From Gemmatimonadota bacterium (GTDB lineage: Bacteria > Gemmatimonadota > Gemmatimonadetes > Longimicrobiales > Gaopeijiaceae), in the NCBI GenBank assembly GCA_028874985.1, contig JAPPGI010000177.1:1-61958 (forward strand): a stretch of DNA of 61,958 bases, read 5' to 3'. Positions 25,617 to 34,710 of this stretch are shown one piece after another. The notes under the pieces were generated by a model. The model was not told where the DNA came from. It did not search any database and saw only the letters and a list, made by a program, of their open reading frames with translations. The first letter of the stretch is position 1. Each line of letters begins with the position of its first letter. A program made the position numbers and the translations under genes.

Positions 25617-25650
25617 GAGGGGGGCGACCGGTTGACCGGTCACCCCCCTC
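25617..25650. terminator. Strong hairpin between convergent genes
   Basis: GAGGGGGGCGACCGG and CCGGTCACCCCCCTC form a 15-bp stem with one mismatch around a four-base TTGA loop. It begins six bases past the ferredoxin stop and sits between the ferredoxin and the convergent small gene, so it probably ends transcription from both sides. There is no T-run on either side. Confidence 0.6.
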
Positions 25651-25711
25651 GCCTGGGTCGGGCCTGGGCACCGCGGCAGGATGGGCCACGGGCCAGCCCC
25701 CCGATCGCGGC

Positions 25712-25891
25712 CTAGATGCCCAGCTCTCTGAGCCTCTCCAGCCGGATGTCGGTGGGGACCTTCTCGCCCGGGGGCAACTTGTCGGCCTTGGCCTCTGCGG
25801 GCTCAAGCCGATCGTTCCCCTGCCGGAGCAGAGCCAGGCCGGCGGCCACCAGGGCGGCCGCACCCAACAGGTTGACGGTTGACTTGCGAAT
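25712..25891 (-). CDS. Small membrane protein with apparent ATT start
   Basis: About 59 residues. A hydrophobic N-terminal helix (LLGAAALVAAGLALL) is followed by a charged tail ending IRLERLRELGI. No ATG, GTG or TTG is near the helix start. An ATT at 25891 is preceded at normal spacing by AGGAGGAG, the best ribosome binding site of the neighbourhood, and gives a positive n-region (RKSTVN). The alternative ATG at 25987 adds 32 residues with no ribosome site. I therefore propose ATT initiation, which is very rare. Function is unknown. The tail is probably exposed on the outside of the membrane. Confidence 0.6.
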   Translation of the reverse strand: MRKSTVNLLGAAALVAAGLALLRQGNDRLEPAEAKADKLPPGEKVPTDIRLERLRELGI

Positions 25892-26105
25892 TGCTCTCCT
25901 CCTGTGGTTGTAGGTGAATGGTTTCCGCGGACACCACGACCTGCGGACAATGCAATATAGCAAATTTCGTGCCAGCAATCCCGGCACCGTCGCGGATCCG
26001 GAGACAGTGCCGGATAACGCTGTCTACACCTACGTTTTCTCCCCGTCTCCCTTTCCGTGCCGAGGGCCGGCCGCCGGAACGACGGTGTCCCCTTTTCCAC
26101 ACTGA

Positions 26106-27302
26106 ATGCCAAAAACGGACCACAGGAAACGGCTCGATGCGGGGTCAGCGCCCGCCGGATCGCCGCCCCGCGATCCGGTCACGATGACACGACGCCTGGT
26201 GCGCACGCCGTCCGTCAACCCGGTACTTGAGAAAGGTGGGGGCGGGGAGGAGCGGATTGCCCGGCTGGTGGCGGGATGGCTGGCCGACTGGGGGTACGCC
26301 ACTCGGATCGCCGAGGTTGCTCCCGGCCGGTACAACGTGGTGGGGCGCCGGGGCGCGGGATCGGGCGCCGTGCTGCTGCTGAACGGTCACCTGGACACGG
26401 TAGGCGTGAGCGGCATGTCCGACCCCTTCTCCGGATCGGTCCGGGAAGGGCGGGTGTACGGCCGGGGTGCGGCGGACATGAAGGCCGGTGTCGCCGGCAT
26501 CCTGGCCACCGCCGCCCGGTTGGCCCCGGAAGAAGTGCCGGGAGAGTTGATCGTGGCCCTGACCGCCGACGAGGAGCATGCCTCCCTTGGGATGGAGGCG
26601 CTGGTGGCGGACGGAATCTCGGCCGACGCGGCGATCGTCTGCGAGCCCACCGGCCTGGCGGTCATGCCGGCTCACAAGGGATTCCTCTGGATCGATGCGC
26701 GGGTCAGGGGCCGGGCCGCCCACGGTTCCCGGCCCGGGTTGGGGATCGACGCGATCACCTGGGCCGGTCACCTCCTGGTGGCCTTCGAGGCCGAGGGGAA
26801 GCGGCTTGCCCGCGACACCGGCCATCCGCTTCTCGGACCGGCGTCCCTCCATGCGGGCACCATTTCGGGTGGAAGCGCGCCGTCCGTCTACCCGGACGGT
26901 TGTCATGTCGTGTTCGAGCGAAGGACGCTGCCGGGCGAGACGGAGGCGCAGGTCATGCGCGAAGCCGGGGCGGTGCTGGTGGAGGCGCAGCGGCGCTGCC
27001 GGAGCCTGGAGGCCAAGCTGGAACCGGGCCTCTTCCGCCCGGCGACTGAAGTGGCGGAGACGACACCCCTGGTGAGGGAGCTGCTTGCGGCGTGCGTGCG
27101 GGCCGGGCTCCCCGGGAAGGTTGCGGGAATGTCCGCTTGGGTCGACGCCTGTTTCCTCAACGAGAGCGGGACCCCGGCGGTCTGCTTCGGACCGGGATCG
27201 ATCGCTCAGGCGCACACCGCCGACGAGTGGGTCGAAGTTTACGAGATCGAGACCTGCGCCGACATCCTCACGGATTTCGCGCGTCGCTTTCTCCGCGCGT
27301 AG
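26106..27302 (+). CDS. M20 family metallopeptidase (ArgE/DapE-like)
   Basis: 398 residues. The metal-binding and catalytic motifs of M20 peptidases are all present: LLLNGHLDTVG (zinc His and catalytic Asp), GRGAADMKAG (bridging Asp), TADEEHAS (catalytic Glu and zinc Glu) and a C-terminal His in QAHTADEWV. The N-terminal RRLVRTPSVNP is the usual opening. Members deacetylate or deacylate amino-acid or peptide substrates such as acetylornithine or succinyldiaminopimelate; which one cannot be decided from the sequence. There is no signal, so it is cytoplasmic. No ribosome site is evident before the ATG. Confidence 0.88.
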   Translation: MPKTDHRKRLDAGSAPAGSPPRDPVTMTRRLVRTPSVNPVLEKGGGGEERIARLVAGWLADWGYATRIAEVAPGRYNVVGRRGAGSGAVLLLNGHLDTVGVSGMSDPFSGSVREGRVYGRGAADMKAGVAGILATAARLAPEEVPGELIVALTADEEHASLGMEALVADGISADAAIVCEPTGLAVMPAHKGFLWIDARVRGRAAHGSRPGLGIDAITWAGHLLVAFEAEGKRLARDTGHPLLGPASLHAGTISGGSAPSVYPDGCHVVFERRTLPGETEAQVMREAGAVLVEAQRRCRSLEAKLEPGLFRPATEVAETTPLVRELLAACVRAGLPGKVAGMSAWVDACFLNESGTPAVCFGPGSIAQAHTADEWVEVYEIETCADILTDFARRFLRA

Positions 27303-27692
27303 CTACCTGCTCTTGGAGGTCAGGATGATCGCCCCCCCCGTGACACCGGTGCCGAAACGCAGCGTGGCGTCGGTGGCGGCCAGGAACCGGATCGACTCGA
27401 CGTCACCGGCGGGAATCTGGTCCAGGTAGTCCACGGCGAGTCCCAGCCGGTTTCCGTCCCGAACGGCCACGGGGTCGCCCGCCCGGCCCTGGAGCCACCG
27501 GGGACGGAGGCGCTGGACGACCTCCAGGCAGTTGAGGCTGGCGAAATCGGCCAACTCCTCGGCCGTGATCAGGTTGGGGTCCCGCCGTGGTCCTTGCCCT
27601 CCTCCCGTTCCGCTGGCGCAGGCGGTGGCGAGCGTGGCAAGGCCGAAGACGGCGAGGAGGGTCAGCGGGGGTTGTAGACGGCTGGGCTTCAT
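27303..27692 (-). CDS. Small lipoprotein with TonB-plug-like motif
   Basis: About 129 residues from ATG 27692, chosen because GGAGG precedes it; an upstream start adds an implausible leader. The signal ends in TLATAC (lipobox). After a Gly linker comes NLITAEELADF and the C-terminal VESIRFLAATDATLRFG followed by GGAIILTS. This last part resembles the plug-domain signature of TonB-dependent receptors. Gemmatimonadota carry many such short lipoproteins. Function is unknown. It converges on the M20 peptidase with no gap. Confidence 0.75.
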   Translation of the reverse strand: MKPSRLQPPLTLLAVFGLATLATACASGTGGGQGPRRDPNLITAEELADFASLNCLEVVQRLRPRWLQGRAGDPVAVRDGNRLGLAVDYLDQIPAGDVESIRFLAATDATLRFGTGVTGGAIILTSKSR

Positions 27693-28012
27693 TCGGTCCT
27701 CCGTTGAATGGCTGGAACGCCGGGGGCCCACGCTCGGTTCGGCGCGGGATCGCGGGTCGGGCTGTGGCAGTCATTATGTGTCGGCGGCTCCCCGTGCTGT
27801 CAAGTTTCCGCTCCAAGCGCCGGTCCCCGGCGTGGCGTCGTCTCCACGGTCAATTGGCGGCGCTGAAGTGAAGACACGACCGATCTCCTTGCGCGAATCC
27901 CCGTCCCCCTCCGTATCCAGGCCCGGGATCACCTATCCTTAAGGGGTCCGCAGGCGTTCCCGGCAGCGCGGGTCAACTCCGCTGGCATTCGGTTGGCTCG
28001 AACGGAGGCGAG

Positions 28013-28606
28013 ATGAAGAACCGGTTTGCGATACTGACGGCGTTGGCCCTGCTGGGCATCCCGGCGGCGAACGTCCAGGGGCAGGCCAGATTCGGAATCA
28101 TCAGCGGACTCAGCCGGGCAACTTTCACGGGAGGGGGTGCCCAGGGGGTCACCTGGCGAACCGCTGTGATGGTCGGCGGCGTCGCCGACCTTCGCCTGGG
28201 AGACGCCCTGGCGATGCGGTCCGAACTGCACTTCGCGACGAAGGGTTCGCGGGCGCGGGTGGGGAAGACGGCGGAAGCCGCCTTGAGACTGTCCTACCTT
28301 CAGCTTCCCGTCCTCATGCAACTGCTCACCGAACCCGATGTTCTGTTGCGCCCGCGACTGTACGGGGGCGTGTCGTTCGGCCTGCTCATCAGTTGCCGCC
28401 GGGAGGACATGGCCTGCAGCGACGATCTTCACGTTCACGACTTCGACACAAGTCTTCTCGTTGGAGGCGAGATCGAGGTCTTCGGAACGGGATTCGGGGT
28501 GCGCTACGAAGCGGGTCTCGGTTCGGTGACCGCTCAGGCCCCCGGGCTGGAGATCCAGAATGGCGTGTTGTCGCTCACGTTGCGCTATCTGTTCGAGTCC
28601 CGATGA
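28013..28606 (+). CDS. Outer-membrane beta-barrel protein (PorT-like)
   Basis: 197 residues. A signal peptide (LTALALLGIPAANVQGQA) is followed by alternating beta strands such as GVSFGLLIS, FGVRYEAGLGSV and a C-terminal strand LSLTLRYLF, which together suggest an 8-stranded outer-membrane barrel of the OMP_b-brl family. A two-cysteine loop (SCRREDMACSDD) could form an external disulfide. GGAGG precedes the ATG. Its presence supports a diderm organism. The role of such small barrels is generally structural or unknown. Confidence 0.75.
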   Translation: MKNRFAILTALALLGIPAANVQGQARFGIISGLSRATFTGGGAQGVTWRTAVMVGGVADLRLGDALAMRSELHFATKGSRARVGKTAEAALRLSYLQLPVLMQLLTEPDVLLRPRLYGGVSFGLLISCRREDMACSDDLHVHDFDTSLLVGGEIEVFGTGFGVRYEAGLGSVTAQAPGLEIQNGVLSLTLRYLFESR

Positions 28607-28639
28607 ACTGCCCGGTGCCGAAGGCGCGGGCAGCGGCGG

Positions 28640-29359
28640 TCAGCTGAAGAACTCCCGCACGAAATCCGTCCCCGGGTTCTCCGCCAGCGCCGCTGGCGTT
28701 CCACTCTGGACAACCGAGCCGCCTTCGAGCGCGTAGACCGAGGGCGCCCCGAGGGCACGGACATCGCGCACATCGTGGGTGACGACCAGGGAAGGCGTGT
28801 TGCGTCCGGCCAGACGGCCGGCCAGGAAGCGGCGGATGTCGCGGCGGGTGGCGGCGTCGAGTGCGGCCAGCGGCTCGTCGAGGAGGAGGAGGTCCGGTTC
28901 GGCCAGGAGCGCCCTGGCGAGGGCCACGCGCTGCTTTTCTCCTCCGGACAGTCTGGCCGGGAAGCGTTCCAAGAGGTGACCGCAGTCCATCTCGTGCAGG
29001 AGGGTGGCGGCGGCGCTCAGGCGGTCGCCGAGCGGTGGGCGCGGACGGACGGAGGTCAGGCTGAACGCCACGTTGTCGAGGACGTTCAGGTGCGGAAAGA
29101 GCCCGTAACCCTGTGGAACATACCCGATGCGGCGCTGCTCGGGGGCGAGGCGCACCCCCGCATCCGAGTCGTACAGCACGCGGTCGCCGACGCGGATCCG
29201 GCCCGCCGTGGGAGGGTGGCCTCCGGAGACCACGCGCAGCAGGGTGGTCTTCCCGGATCCGTTCGGCCCGATCAGCGCAACCGGGGTACCGTCTCCCGCG
29301 ACGGTCGCATCGAGCACGAAGGAACCTGCGCGGGCATGGATGCGGGCCTTCCAGTGCAT
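28640..29359 (-). CDS. modC: Molybdate ABC transporter ATP-binding protein
   Basis: 239 residues of ABC ATPase. Walker A is GPNGSGKT, the Q-loop lies in GYVPQGYGLFPHLNV, the signature is RLSGGEKQR, Walker B is LLLLDEPLAALD and the switch His is in VVTHDVRDV. It powers the permease upstream. Typical ModC has a C-terminal MOP molybdate-binding domain of about 65 residues; this protein ends right after the ATPase core and lacks it, so feedback by bound molybdate is unlikely at this subunit. It lies 45 bp after modB and is last in the operon. Confidence 0.85.
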   Translation of the reverse strand: MHWKARIHARAGSFVLDATVAGDGTPVALIGPNGSGKTTLLRVVSGGHPPTAGRIRVGDRVLYDSDAGVRLAPEQRRIGYVPQGYGLFPHLNVLDNVAFSLTSVRPRPPLGDRLSAAATLLHEMDCGHLLERFPARLSGGEKQRVALARALLAEPDLLLLDEPLAALDAATRRDIRRFLAGRLAGRNTPSLVVTHDVRDVRALGAPSVYALEGGSVVQSGTPAALAENPGTDFVREFFS

Positions 29360-29404
29360 GCCGTCAGCGGGCCGGTGTTCGGGGGGGCGGCGCGGGTCTC
29401 GGCT

Positions 29405-30220
29405 TCAAGACGGGCCGTCCTGACGTGCGTCGAGCCCGCGCGAGAGCAGTGTCGGGAGCGCGCGGAGGGGGACCAGGAGAAGGACGCTTGCCGCCGCGAG
29501 GACGAGAGCCAGGGCGACCGCGACCCGGGTGTCGGACTCCAGGGCGGTGTAGATCGCCAGCGGCATGGTCTGGGTCGACCCCGTGAAGTTGCCTGCGAAG
29601 AAGAGGGTTGCGCCGAATTCTCCCAGCGCACGGGCCCACGACAGGGCCGCGCCCGCGACCATTCCGGGCAGCGCCAGAGGGACAGCGACGCGCAGGAAGG
29701 CACCAGCCGGGGACTGGCCGAGCGTGCGGGCGACGATGAGGAGGTCGTCGTCGAGGCGGCGGAAGGCTGCGGCCGCACCGTGGACGTAGAAGGGCGCCGA
29801 GACCACCACCTGGGCCATCACGACGGCGGGCGTGGTGAAGGGCAGGCGGATGCCGAGCGCCGCCAGGGTCGGCCCGAGCAGCCCGTTCGGCCCGAAAGTC
29901 TGCAACAGCGCTATTCCCATCACTGCGGGCGGGATCACGATCGGAAGGTCCACCAGCACCTCTGCGACACGCGGGGAACGGCCGGCGGCACGCGCCAGCC
30001 ACCAGGCCAGGGGGGTGCCCGCGATCACTATCACCGCCACGCTGGCAAGGGTGGTGCGGGCGCTCAGCCAGAGCGCCGGGACGAAGAGGGGGTGGCGGGC
30101 GCCGGCCGCGATGTCCGCGGGTGAAGACGACCCCGCCAGCGCGATCACGGGGACGGTAACGACGGCGAGCATCGGGAGTGCGGCGACCAGCACCCCCCTC
30201 CCCCCCCGCGGCTCCCTCAC
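29405..30220 (-). CDS. modB: Molybdate ABC transporter permease
   Basis: 271 residues with about six membrane helices and the EAA loop [19 protein letters not shown] that docks on the ATPase. [16 protein letters not shown] and [12 protein letters not shown] are conserved in ModB and related sulfate/molybdate permeases. The GTG start overlaps the modA stop by four bases. It forms the inner-membrane channel for molybdate (or tungstate). Confidence 0.9.
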   Translation of the reverse strand: MREPRGGRGVLVAALPMLAVVTVPVIALAGSSSPADIAAGARHPLFVPALWLSARTTLASVAVIVIAGTPLAWWLARAAGRSPRVAEVLVDLPIVIPPAVMGIALLQTFGPNGLLGPTLAALGIRLPFTTPAVVMAQVVVSAPFYVHGAAAAFRRLDDDLLIVARTLGQSPAGAFLRVAVPLALPGMVAGAALSWARALGEFGATLFFAGNFTGSTQTMPLAIYTALESDTRVAVALALVLAAASVLLLVPLRALPTLLSRGLDARQDGPS

Positions 30221-31014
30221 TGTGGGGGCGCGGCGCCCGCCACGAATCCCCGGCGCTCCAGAATCTCACGCCCCGTGGCCGAAGCCACGAAGCCGAGCCA
30301 GCGCGCCGCACCCTCGGGGTTGGCGGCGTCGGCGACCGTGCCAATCAGGTATTTCGCGCGCACATTGGCCTCGGGTGGCAGGGGGATCGCATGCACGCGG
30401 CCCGGCGCGACATCGGTTCGGTACACGATCGCCGCGTCGGCCACCCCCAGCTCCACCTTGGCGCGAACCAGCCGGGCGTTGCTCTCCTGGGAGACCACCC
30501 GGCTCAGCACGGCGCTCTCGAACTCCTTGCCAAGGCGCCTGCCCGCGCGTCGCAACGCCTCGCGCGTGTAGGCACCCACCGGCACGTGTTCGGTCCCGAT
30601 CACGAGGCGTTCCGCGCGCCGGAGGTCGGCGAAGGACCCGATCCCGGCGGGGTTGGCGGGTGGCACGATCAGCGCCAGTTCGTTGCCGGCGAAGTGCCGG
30701 TATCCGGAGAGCAGCCCCGCGCCCGCGAGGGACTCCAGGTGGGTGCGGTCCGCCGAAGCGAAGATGTCCGCCCCGGCCCCCTGTTCGATCTGAAATCTGA
30801 GGACCTGGCTGCCCGCGAAGACGAGTCCCACGTCGGTGTCCGGGTATTCGGCCTCGAAGGCCGTTTCCATCTCCCGAAAGGCGTCCGTCAGCGACGACGC
30901 CGCGAAGACCCTGAGGGGCTTCCGGCCACCCCCGTCCCCGCCGCAGCCGGCGACCGCGGCCGCGGCCAGGAGGCGGAGGCAGTTCGCGAAGGCGGCGCGA
31001 ACGCTGGACGTCAC
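30217..31014 (-). CDS. modA: Molybdate-binding lipoprotein
   Basis: 265 residues. A signal peptide leads to VAGC, a lipobox. The mature N-terminus [13 protein letters not shown] and the segment [22 protein letters not shown] are the ModA oxyanion-binding signatures, including the two Ser that bind molybdate. [12 protein letters not shown] near the C-terminus is also conserved. It captures molybdate and delivers it to ModB. The GTG start overlaps the stop of the upstream regulator (31011-31014). Confidence 0.92.
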   Translation of the reverse strand: MTSSVRAAFANCLRLLAAAAVAGCGGDGGGRKPLRVFAASSLTDAFREMETAFEAEYPDTDVGLVFAGSQVLRFQIEQGAGADIFASADRTHLESLAGAGLLSGYRHFAGNELALIVPPANPAGIGSFADLRRAERLVIGTEHVPVGAYTREALRRAGRRLGKEFESAVLSRVVSQESNARLVRAKVELGVADAAIVYRTDVAPGRVHAIPLPPEANVRAKYLIGTVADAANPEGAARWLGFVASATGREILERRGFVAGAAPPQ

Positions 31015-32108
31015 GCGGCCTCGACCGTCGTTACGTGCCCGCTCCGGGAGCCGTCATATCCGGGCAGATGCTCCACTTCGCTCCGGAAGGCCTGGTCGTC
31101 CAGCGTCTCCATAAGGCGTGAGACCGGGGGTCCCGCCGCGATGTCGGCCGGGACCACCAGGTCGAAGCTCTCCTCCGCCAGCGGGACGAAGTCGAGTCCT
31201 TCCGCCAGGGCCGCGCTCTCGATGGCGATCCCGGCATCCGCCGTCCGCAGGTGAACCAGCCGGGCCACCTCGCGGTGACCCGCGGCGAGGGGTCCGTCAC
31301 CGCCGCCCTCGCCCTGCAGCAGCCGGGAGGACAGTTCCTGCGCCCCCGAGCCTTCCTCGCGCCGGGCCAGGCGCAGTCCGGGTCGGAGCAGATCGGCGCC
31401 CGCGGCCAGCCCGAGGGGGTTGCCCGGCGGGACGACCAGTCCCTGCTGCCAGCGCGTCAGGTTGACCAGGAGCAACCGGCGGCCCGGCAGCGCCCGCCTG
31501 GCGGCGGCCACCGTGCTCTTCGCTCCGTCGGCGGCGGCGAGATGAAGGCCCGCGACGTGCACCAACCCCTCCGCCAGCAGCCGCATGGCGCTCCGGTTGC
31601 CCATGGGCAGCCAGGTCACGCGGGCGTCGGCGAAGCGCCGGTTCACCCTGCTTGCCAGGGCGCCGAGGAGAGGGGCGCACCCCGCGACCAGCACATGGTG
31701 CGCGAGGCCGGTGCCGTCGGACAGGGTCCGGACCACCGCCTCCCCGTCGCCCGCCGACTCAACGATTCCGTCGGCTCCGGTGATGCCGTGTGCGGGTAGC
31801 CGGTGCGCCACCCAGCGCCCTCCGACGTTGCCGAGCGCGACCCGGGAGTTGCTCTCGCGTCCGACCGGCGCGGGCGCCAGGCGTGCGCGGATCGCCGGGT
31901 CCGGGGTAAGGCGGAAGATATCCTCGACGCTGCATCCCAGTGTGATGGCCAGCTTCAGCCCCAGGCTGGTCGAGGGGACGTTGCGGCCGGCCTCGATGGC
32001 GAGGATCGCCTGCCGCGAAACGCCCACCCGCGCGGCCAGGGCATTCTGGGAAAGACCGGCGGCTTTGCGTTGCTGCTTGAGGTGATTGTCAAGACGGGGT
32101 TCGGACAT
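31011..32108 (-). CDS. XRE-HTH regulator with periplasmic-binding-like domain
   Basis: About 365 residues from ATG 32108 with AGGAGG upstream. Residues 1-65 are an XRE helix-turn-helix (LSQNALAARVGVSRQAI). The rest (about 90-360) is a PBP-like domain of the type found in molybdate-responsive regulators (ESGAQ-like segment EEGSGAQELSSRLL and GIAIESAALAEGLDFVPL). This domain is also seen fused to MopR/ModE-like regulators and usually senses molybdate or a molybdenum cofactor precursor. Being first in the mod operon, it probably represses modABC when molybdate is plentiful. Its own promoter carries a clear palindrome. Confidence 0.85.
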   Translation of the reverse strand: MSEPRLDNHLKQQRKAAGLSQNALAARVGVSRQAILAIEAGRNVPSTSLGLKLAITLGCSVEDIFRLTPDPAIRARLAPAPVGRESNSRVALGNVGGRWVAHRLPAHGITGADGIVESAGDGEAVVRTLSDGTGLAHHVLVAGCAPLLGALASRVNRRFADARVTWLPMGNRSAMRLLAEGLVHVAGLHLAAADGAKSTVAAARRALPGRRLLLVNLTRWQQGLVVPPGNPLGLAAGADLLRPGLRLARREEGSGAQELSSRLLQGEGGGDGPLAAGHREVARLVHLRTADAGIAIESAALAEGLDFVPLAEESFDLVVPADIAAGPPVSRLMETLDDQAFRSEVEHLPGYDGSRSGHVTTVEAA

Positions 32109-32162
32109 CGGGTTCCTCCTGTGGGGGGGTCGGAAGCTCCTGAAGCACACCACACACACCCA

Positions 32163-32191
32163 ATTGTAATGTGTGCATTACATGATGTAAA
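32163..32191 (-). promoter_or_regulatory. Promoter and palindromic operator of the mod operon
   Basis: On the minus strand a -35 box TTTACA (32186-32191) and a -10 box TACAAT (32163-32168) are separated by exactly 17 bp. The perfect inverted repeat TGTAATG-N4-CATTACA (32165-32182) overlaps the -10 box and spacer, where a bound repressor would block RNA polymerase. The likely ligand-binding partner is the XRE-PBP regulator encoded directly downstream. Confidence 0.7.
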
Positions 32192-32222
32192 GCAGGGTTG
32201 TCAGCCTGTCCGCCAGCCCTAC

Positions 32223-32249
32223 CAGTCCGTGGATTCTGTCCACGGGCTG
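32223..32249. repeat. Hairpin copy of the recurring palindromic element
   Basis: CAGTCCGTGGA and TCCACGGGCTG form an 11-bp stem with one mismatch-type pair around TTCTG. It touches the stop codon of the GPP34 gene and so may end its transcript. Single-arm versions of the same motif are found near several other gene edges in the window. Confidence 0.55.
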
Positions 32250-32915
32250 CTACACCATGTGCGGCCGTATCGCCTGGGTGAGCGAGACCTCGATGTCCCA
32301 GATGGCAGCCGTGACCGCGCGCCCGATCAGGTCCATCCCGCGGATGAGTTCGATGCGGGGCATGGCCAGCCTCACTTCGCGCCTGGAGAGGAGTTCGGTG
32401 AAGATCCCGCAGGCGTCGGCGAGGCAGATGATGACGACGTCCCGGGGGGTGGGGACCACATCGCTGAAGAGCACCTCCATGATGCGCAGCTTCACCTCGC
32501 GTTCGGCCTTTCCGTCGACCAGCGGGTAGCGGCGCGACCGGAACACCCACAGGAACCGGCCCTCGCGCCGTTCCAGGATACCGCGGGCGATCAGGCTCTC
32601 GATGGCGGCCTCCCGGATCTCGTCGGCGCGATTCGCCTCGCGCTCCACCCAGAAGCGCGCGTCGCGGTGCGCGTCGCGGGTCTCCGCAGCGGCGGCGATG
32701 CCGGCCAGGGCAGGGTCGAGGATCTCGTCCCCGAGCGGTGTCGGATCGACCAGGATGAGCTTTTCGAGGTCCGTGTCGATGCGATCCTCCAGCGCGAGGT
32801 CCATCAGGACGCCGCCGGCGAGCGCGTACCGCAGGGACCAGTCGGGGACCCGCAGGAACCTCGCCCCCTCGTCATCGAGGAGGAGGAGCATGATCTCTTC
32901 GGCGAATCTCAGCAT
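32250..32915 (-). CDS. GPP34 (Golgi phosphoprotein 3-like) family protein
   Basis: 221 residues matching the GPP34 family: LLLLDDEGARFL, LRYALAGGVLMDLALEDRID at the N-terminus, ESLIARGILERREGRFLWVF in the middle and a C-terminal helical bundle. Eukaryotic GOLPH3 binds phosphatidylinositol-4-phosphate; the role of bacterial members is not established, though they are often near regulators and membrane genes. AAGGAAA precedes the ATG. It lies just downstream of the frameshifted GntR gene in the same direction. Confidence 0.8.
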   Translation of the reverse strand: MLRFAEEIMLLLLDDEGARFLRVPDWSLRYALAGGVLMDLALEDRIDTDLEKLILVDPTPLGDEILDPALAGIAAAAETRDAHRDARFWVEREANRADEIREAAIESLIARGILERREGRFLWVFRSRRYPLVDGKAEREVKLRIMEVLFSDVVPTPRDVVIICLADACGIFTELLSRREVRLAMPRIELIRGMDLIGRAVTAAIWDIEVSLTQAIRPHMV

Positions 32916-32952
32916 TTTCCTTGCGTCGTGGAGGTTCCTGGGGGACAGTCCG

Positions 32953-33652
32953 TCACCAGCTGCCCAGCTCGCCGGTGCGCCCGATCACGCCGCTCAGCCG
33001 GTGGGCCGCGTTGCGCCAGTTGATCCGCACCGAGTTCTGCGCCAGATCGCAGTCGCCCTTTTCGAGGGCGTCCGCGATCACCCGGTGTTCGTCTACGGAA
33101 AGGGAGATCTGGTCGAACAACGTGTCTACGTAGAGTCTGGAATACCGCTCGGCCTGTGGCTTTATCGCGTCGTGCAGAGCCAGGAGGCGGGGTCCCGCGC
33201 CGGCCTCCACGTAGGAGCGGTGGAACCGTGTGTCGAACTGGAAGATCCGTTCCCGGGAAGGTCTCCGTCTCCGGGTTTCGGCCAGGAGCCTGGTGTTGAG
33301 GCGGTTGAGCCTGTCCACGAGGCGGCGGCGCTTTTCCTGCCTTGCGGCTCGCCAAGCCGCGAGACCCTCCAGCTCCCCGACGATGTAGAACAGCTCGCGA
33401 CGCGTCGCACTGCGTGAGGGGGGCCACGAAGGGGCGGCTCTGACGACCGCGGCCCGGATCGGAAATGTAACCCTCCTGCATGAGGCGCTGCAATGCGCTT
33501 CGGACCGGTGTCCGGCTCAGACCAAGGCGCTCCGCAATCTCCGTCTCGATCAGGCGGGAGCCGGGAGCGAGTCGGCCCCGCACAATCAGCTTCCGCAGGC
33601 TCTTGTAAGCCTGCGTGCCGCGGTCGTCCGCGGATGATACGGGTGGTGCCAT
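32953..33652 (-). pseudogene. GntR/FCD-family regulator, frameshifted
   Basis: The N-terminal GntR winged helix (IVRGRLAPGSRLIETEIAER, RTPVRSALQRLMQEG) is read from 33652 to about 33405. The FCD ligand-binding domain (ELFYIVGELEGLAAWR and later RFHRSYVEAGAG, VDEHRVIADAL) is in another frame from about 33400 to 32953. The change is a single extra base within GACGCGTCGCGAGC around 33401-33404; without it the text D-A-R-E-L-F-Y-I-V is restored. The domain is otherwise complete, so this is either a very recent inactivation or a sequence error. Targets of such regulators are often neighbouring catabolic genes. Confidence 0.8.
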
Positions 33653-33852
33653 CGGACTGTGTACGGTAGGGCCGGGGCGGAACGGTCTGCAGTGGGGTCA
33701 ACTAACCTAACACACACGGCGGTCAAGGGTTGCGGGAGGATGCCCGGTTCCCGGGACCGACTCCTGTATTCCTTGCAGTATACAGACGGTTGCCGTACCG
33801 TGGGACGCGCGGTCGTGCCTGGCCAACCGAACGGAGTCGCAATGAAAGCCTC

Positions 33853-34710
33853 ATGACCACAGCCGCCGAAACCGGGTGCATCGCCGGTGCCGCCGACGCT
33901 CTGCGGATCCATGTCCGGCCGGTCAAAGCCCGGAAGGAGTATGAGGCCTTCGTCGAACTCCAGCGCGAGACGTGGGGCCGGGATTTCACCGACACCGTCC
34001 CGGTCACCATGATGGGGACCGCCGTCAGGATGGGGGGGATCTGTCTGGGGGCTTTCGATTCCGACGGCGAGCTGCAGGGCGCCGTCTTCGGGGTGACGGG
34101 TCCCAGGGAGGGAGAACTCGGCCATTGGTCCCACATGCTGGCCGTGCGGAGGGCGGCGCGGAACCTCGGCATCGGGAAGAGGCTCAAGTTCGCTCAGCGG
34201 AAGGCCGCGGCGGCGATGGGAGTGGCTGCCGTGTACTGGAGCTTCGATCCGCTCGTGGGGCGCAACGCCTATTTCAACCTCAACCAGTTGGGCGCTTCGG
34301 TCATCGAATACGTCCCGGACATGTACGGGACCACGAACAGCGTGTTGCACCGGCTCGGGACGGACCGGTTCATTGCGCGGTGGGACCTGGGTGACGACCC
34401 CGGGGCGGTGGTGCGGGAGCGGAGGGATATGGTGGCCGGAGCCGGGACGATGGGCAGGGCGGTGGTGGGCGTGCCCGGTGAGTGCGCTGTTCCGCCCGTC
34501 GGCGCCGATGTCGTCGAGGCGGTGGTGCCCGCCGACATCAGGTCGGTCGAGGAACGATGCCTTGACGAGGCATTGGCGTGGCGCGCCGCGAACCGCATGG
34601 CATTCGTGGGGCTGCTGGGTGAGGGTTTCGAGGTGGTGGGGTTCGCCAGGGGAAGGGAGTACGGGAGGTACGTGCTGAAAAGGGGGGCCGGTAGCATGGG
34701 TGGTTTGTGA
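33853..34710 (+). CDS. GNAT-family acetyltransferase-like protein
   Basis: About 285 residues from ATG 33853. An acyl-CoA-binding GNAT core is visible: GELGHWSHMLAVRRAARNLG followed by GIGKRLKFAQR, then a YWSFDPLVGRNAYFNLNQLG segment typical of a group of predicted GNAT proteins (COG3375). The natural substrate is unknown. Its stop overlaps the start of the dadA remnant (TGATG), so the two were once translated together. A tiny ORF (M-K-A-S, 33842) precedes and overlaps the start. Confidence 0.75.
   Translation: MTTAAETGCIAGAADALRIHVRPVKARKEYEAFVELQRETWGRDFTDTVPVTMMGTAVRMGGICLGAFDSDGELQGAVFGVTGPREGELGHWSHMLAVRRAARNLGIGKRLKFAQRKAAAAMGVAAVYWSFDPLVGRNAYFNLNQLGASVIEYVPDMYGTTNSVLHRLGTDRFIARWDLGDDPGAVVRERRDMVAGAGTMGRAVVGVPGECAVPPVGADVVEAVVPADIRSVEERCLDEALAWRAANRMAFVGLLGEGFEVVGFARGREYGRYVLKRGAGSMGGL

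Noticed and set aside
28775-30124. 449-residue plus-strand open frame
   Set aside because: Antisense to modC and modB, which have complete family motifs.
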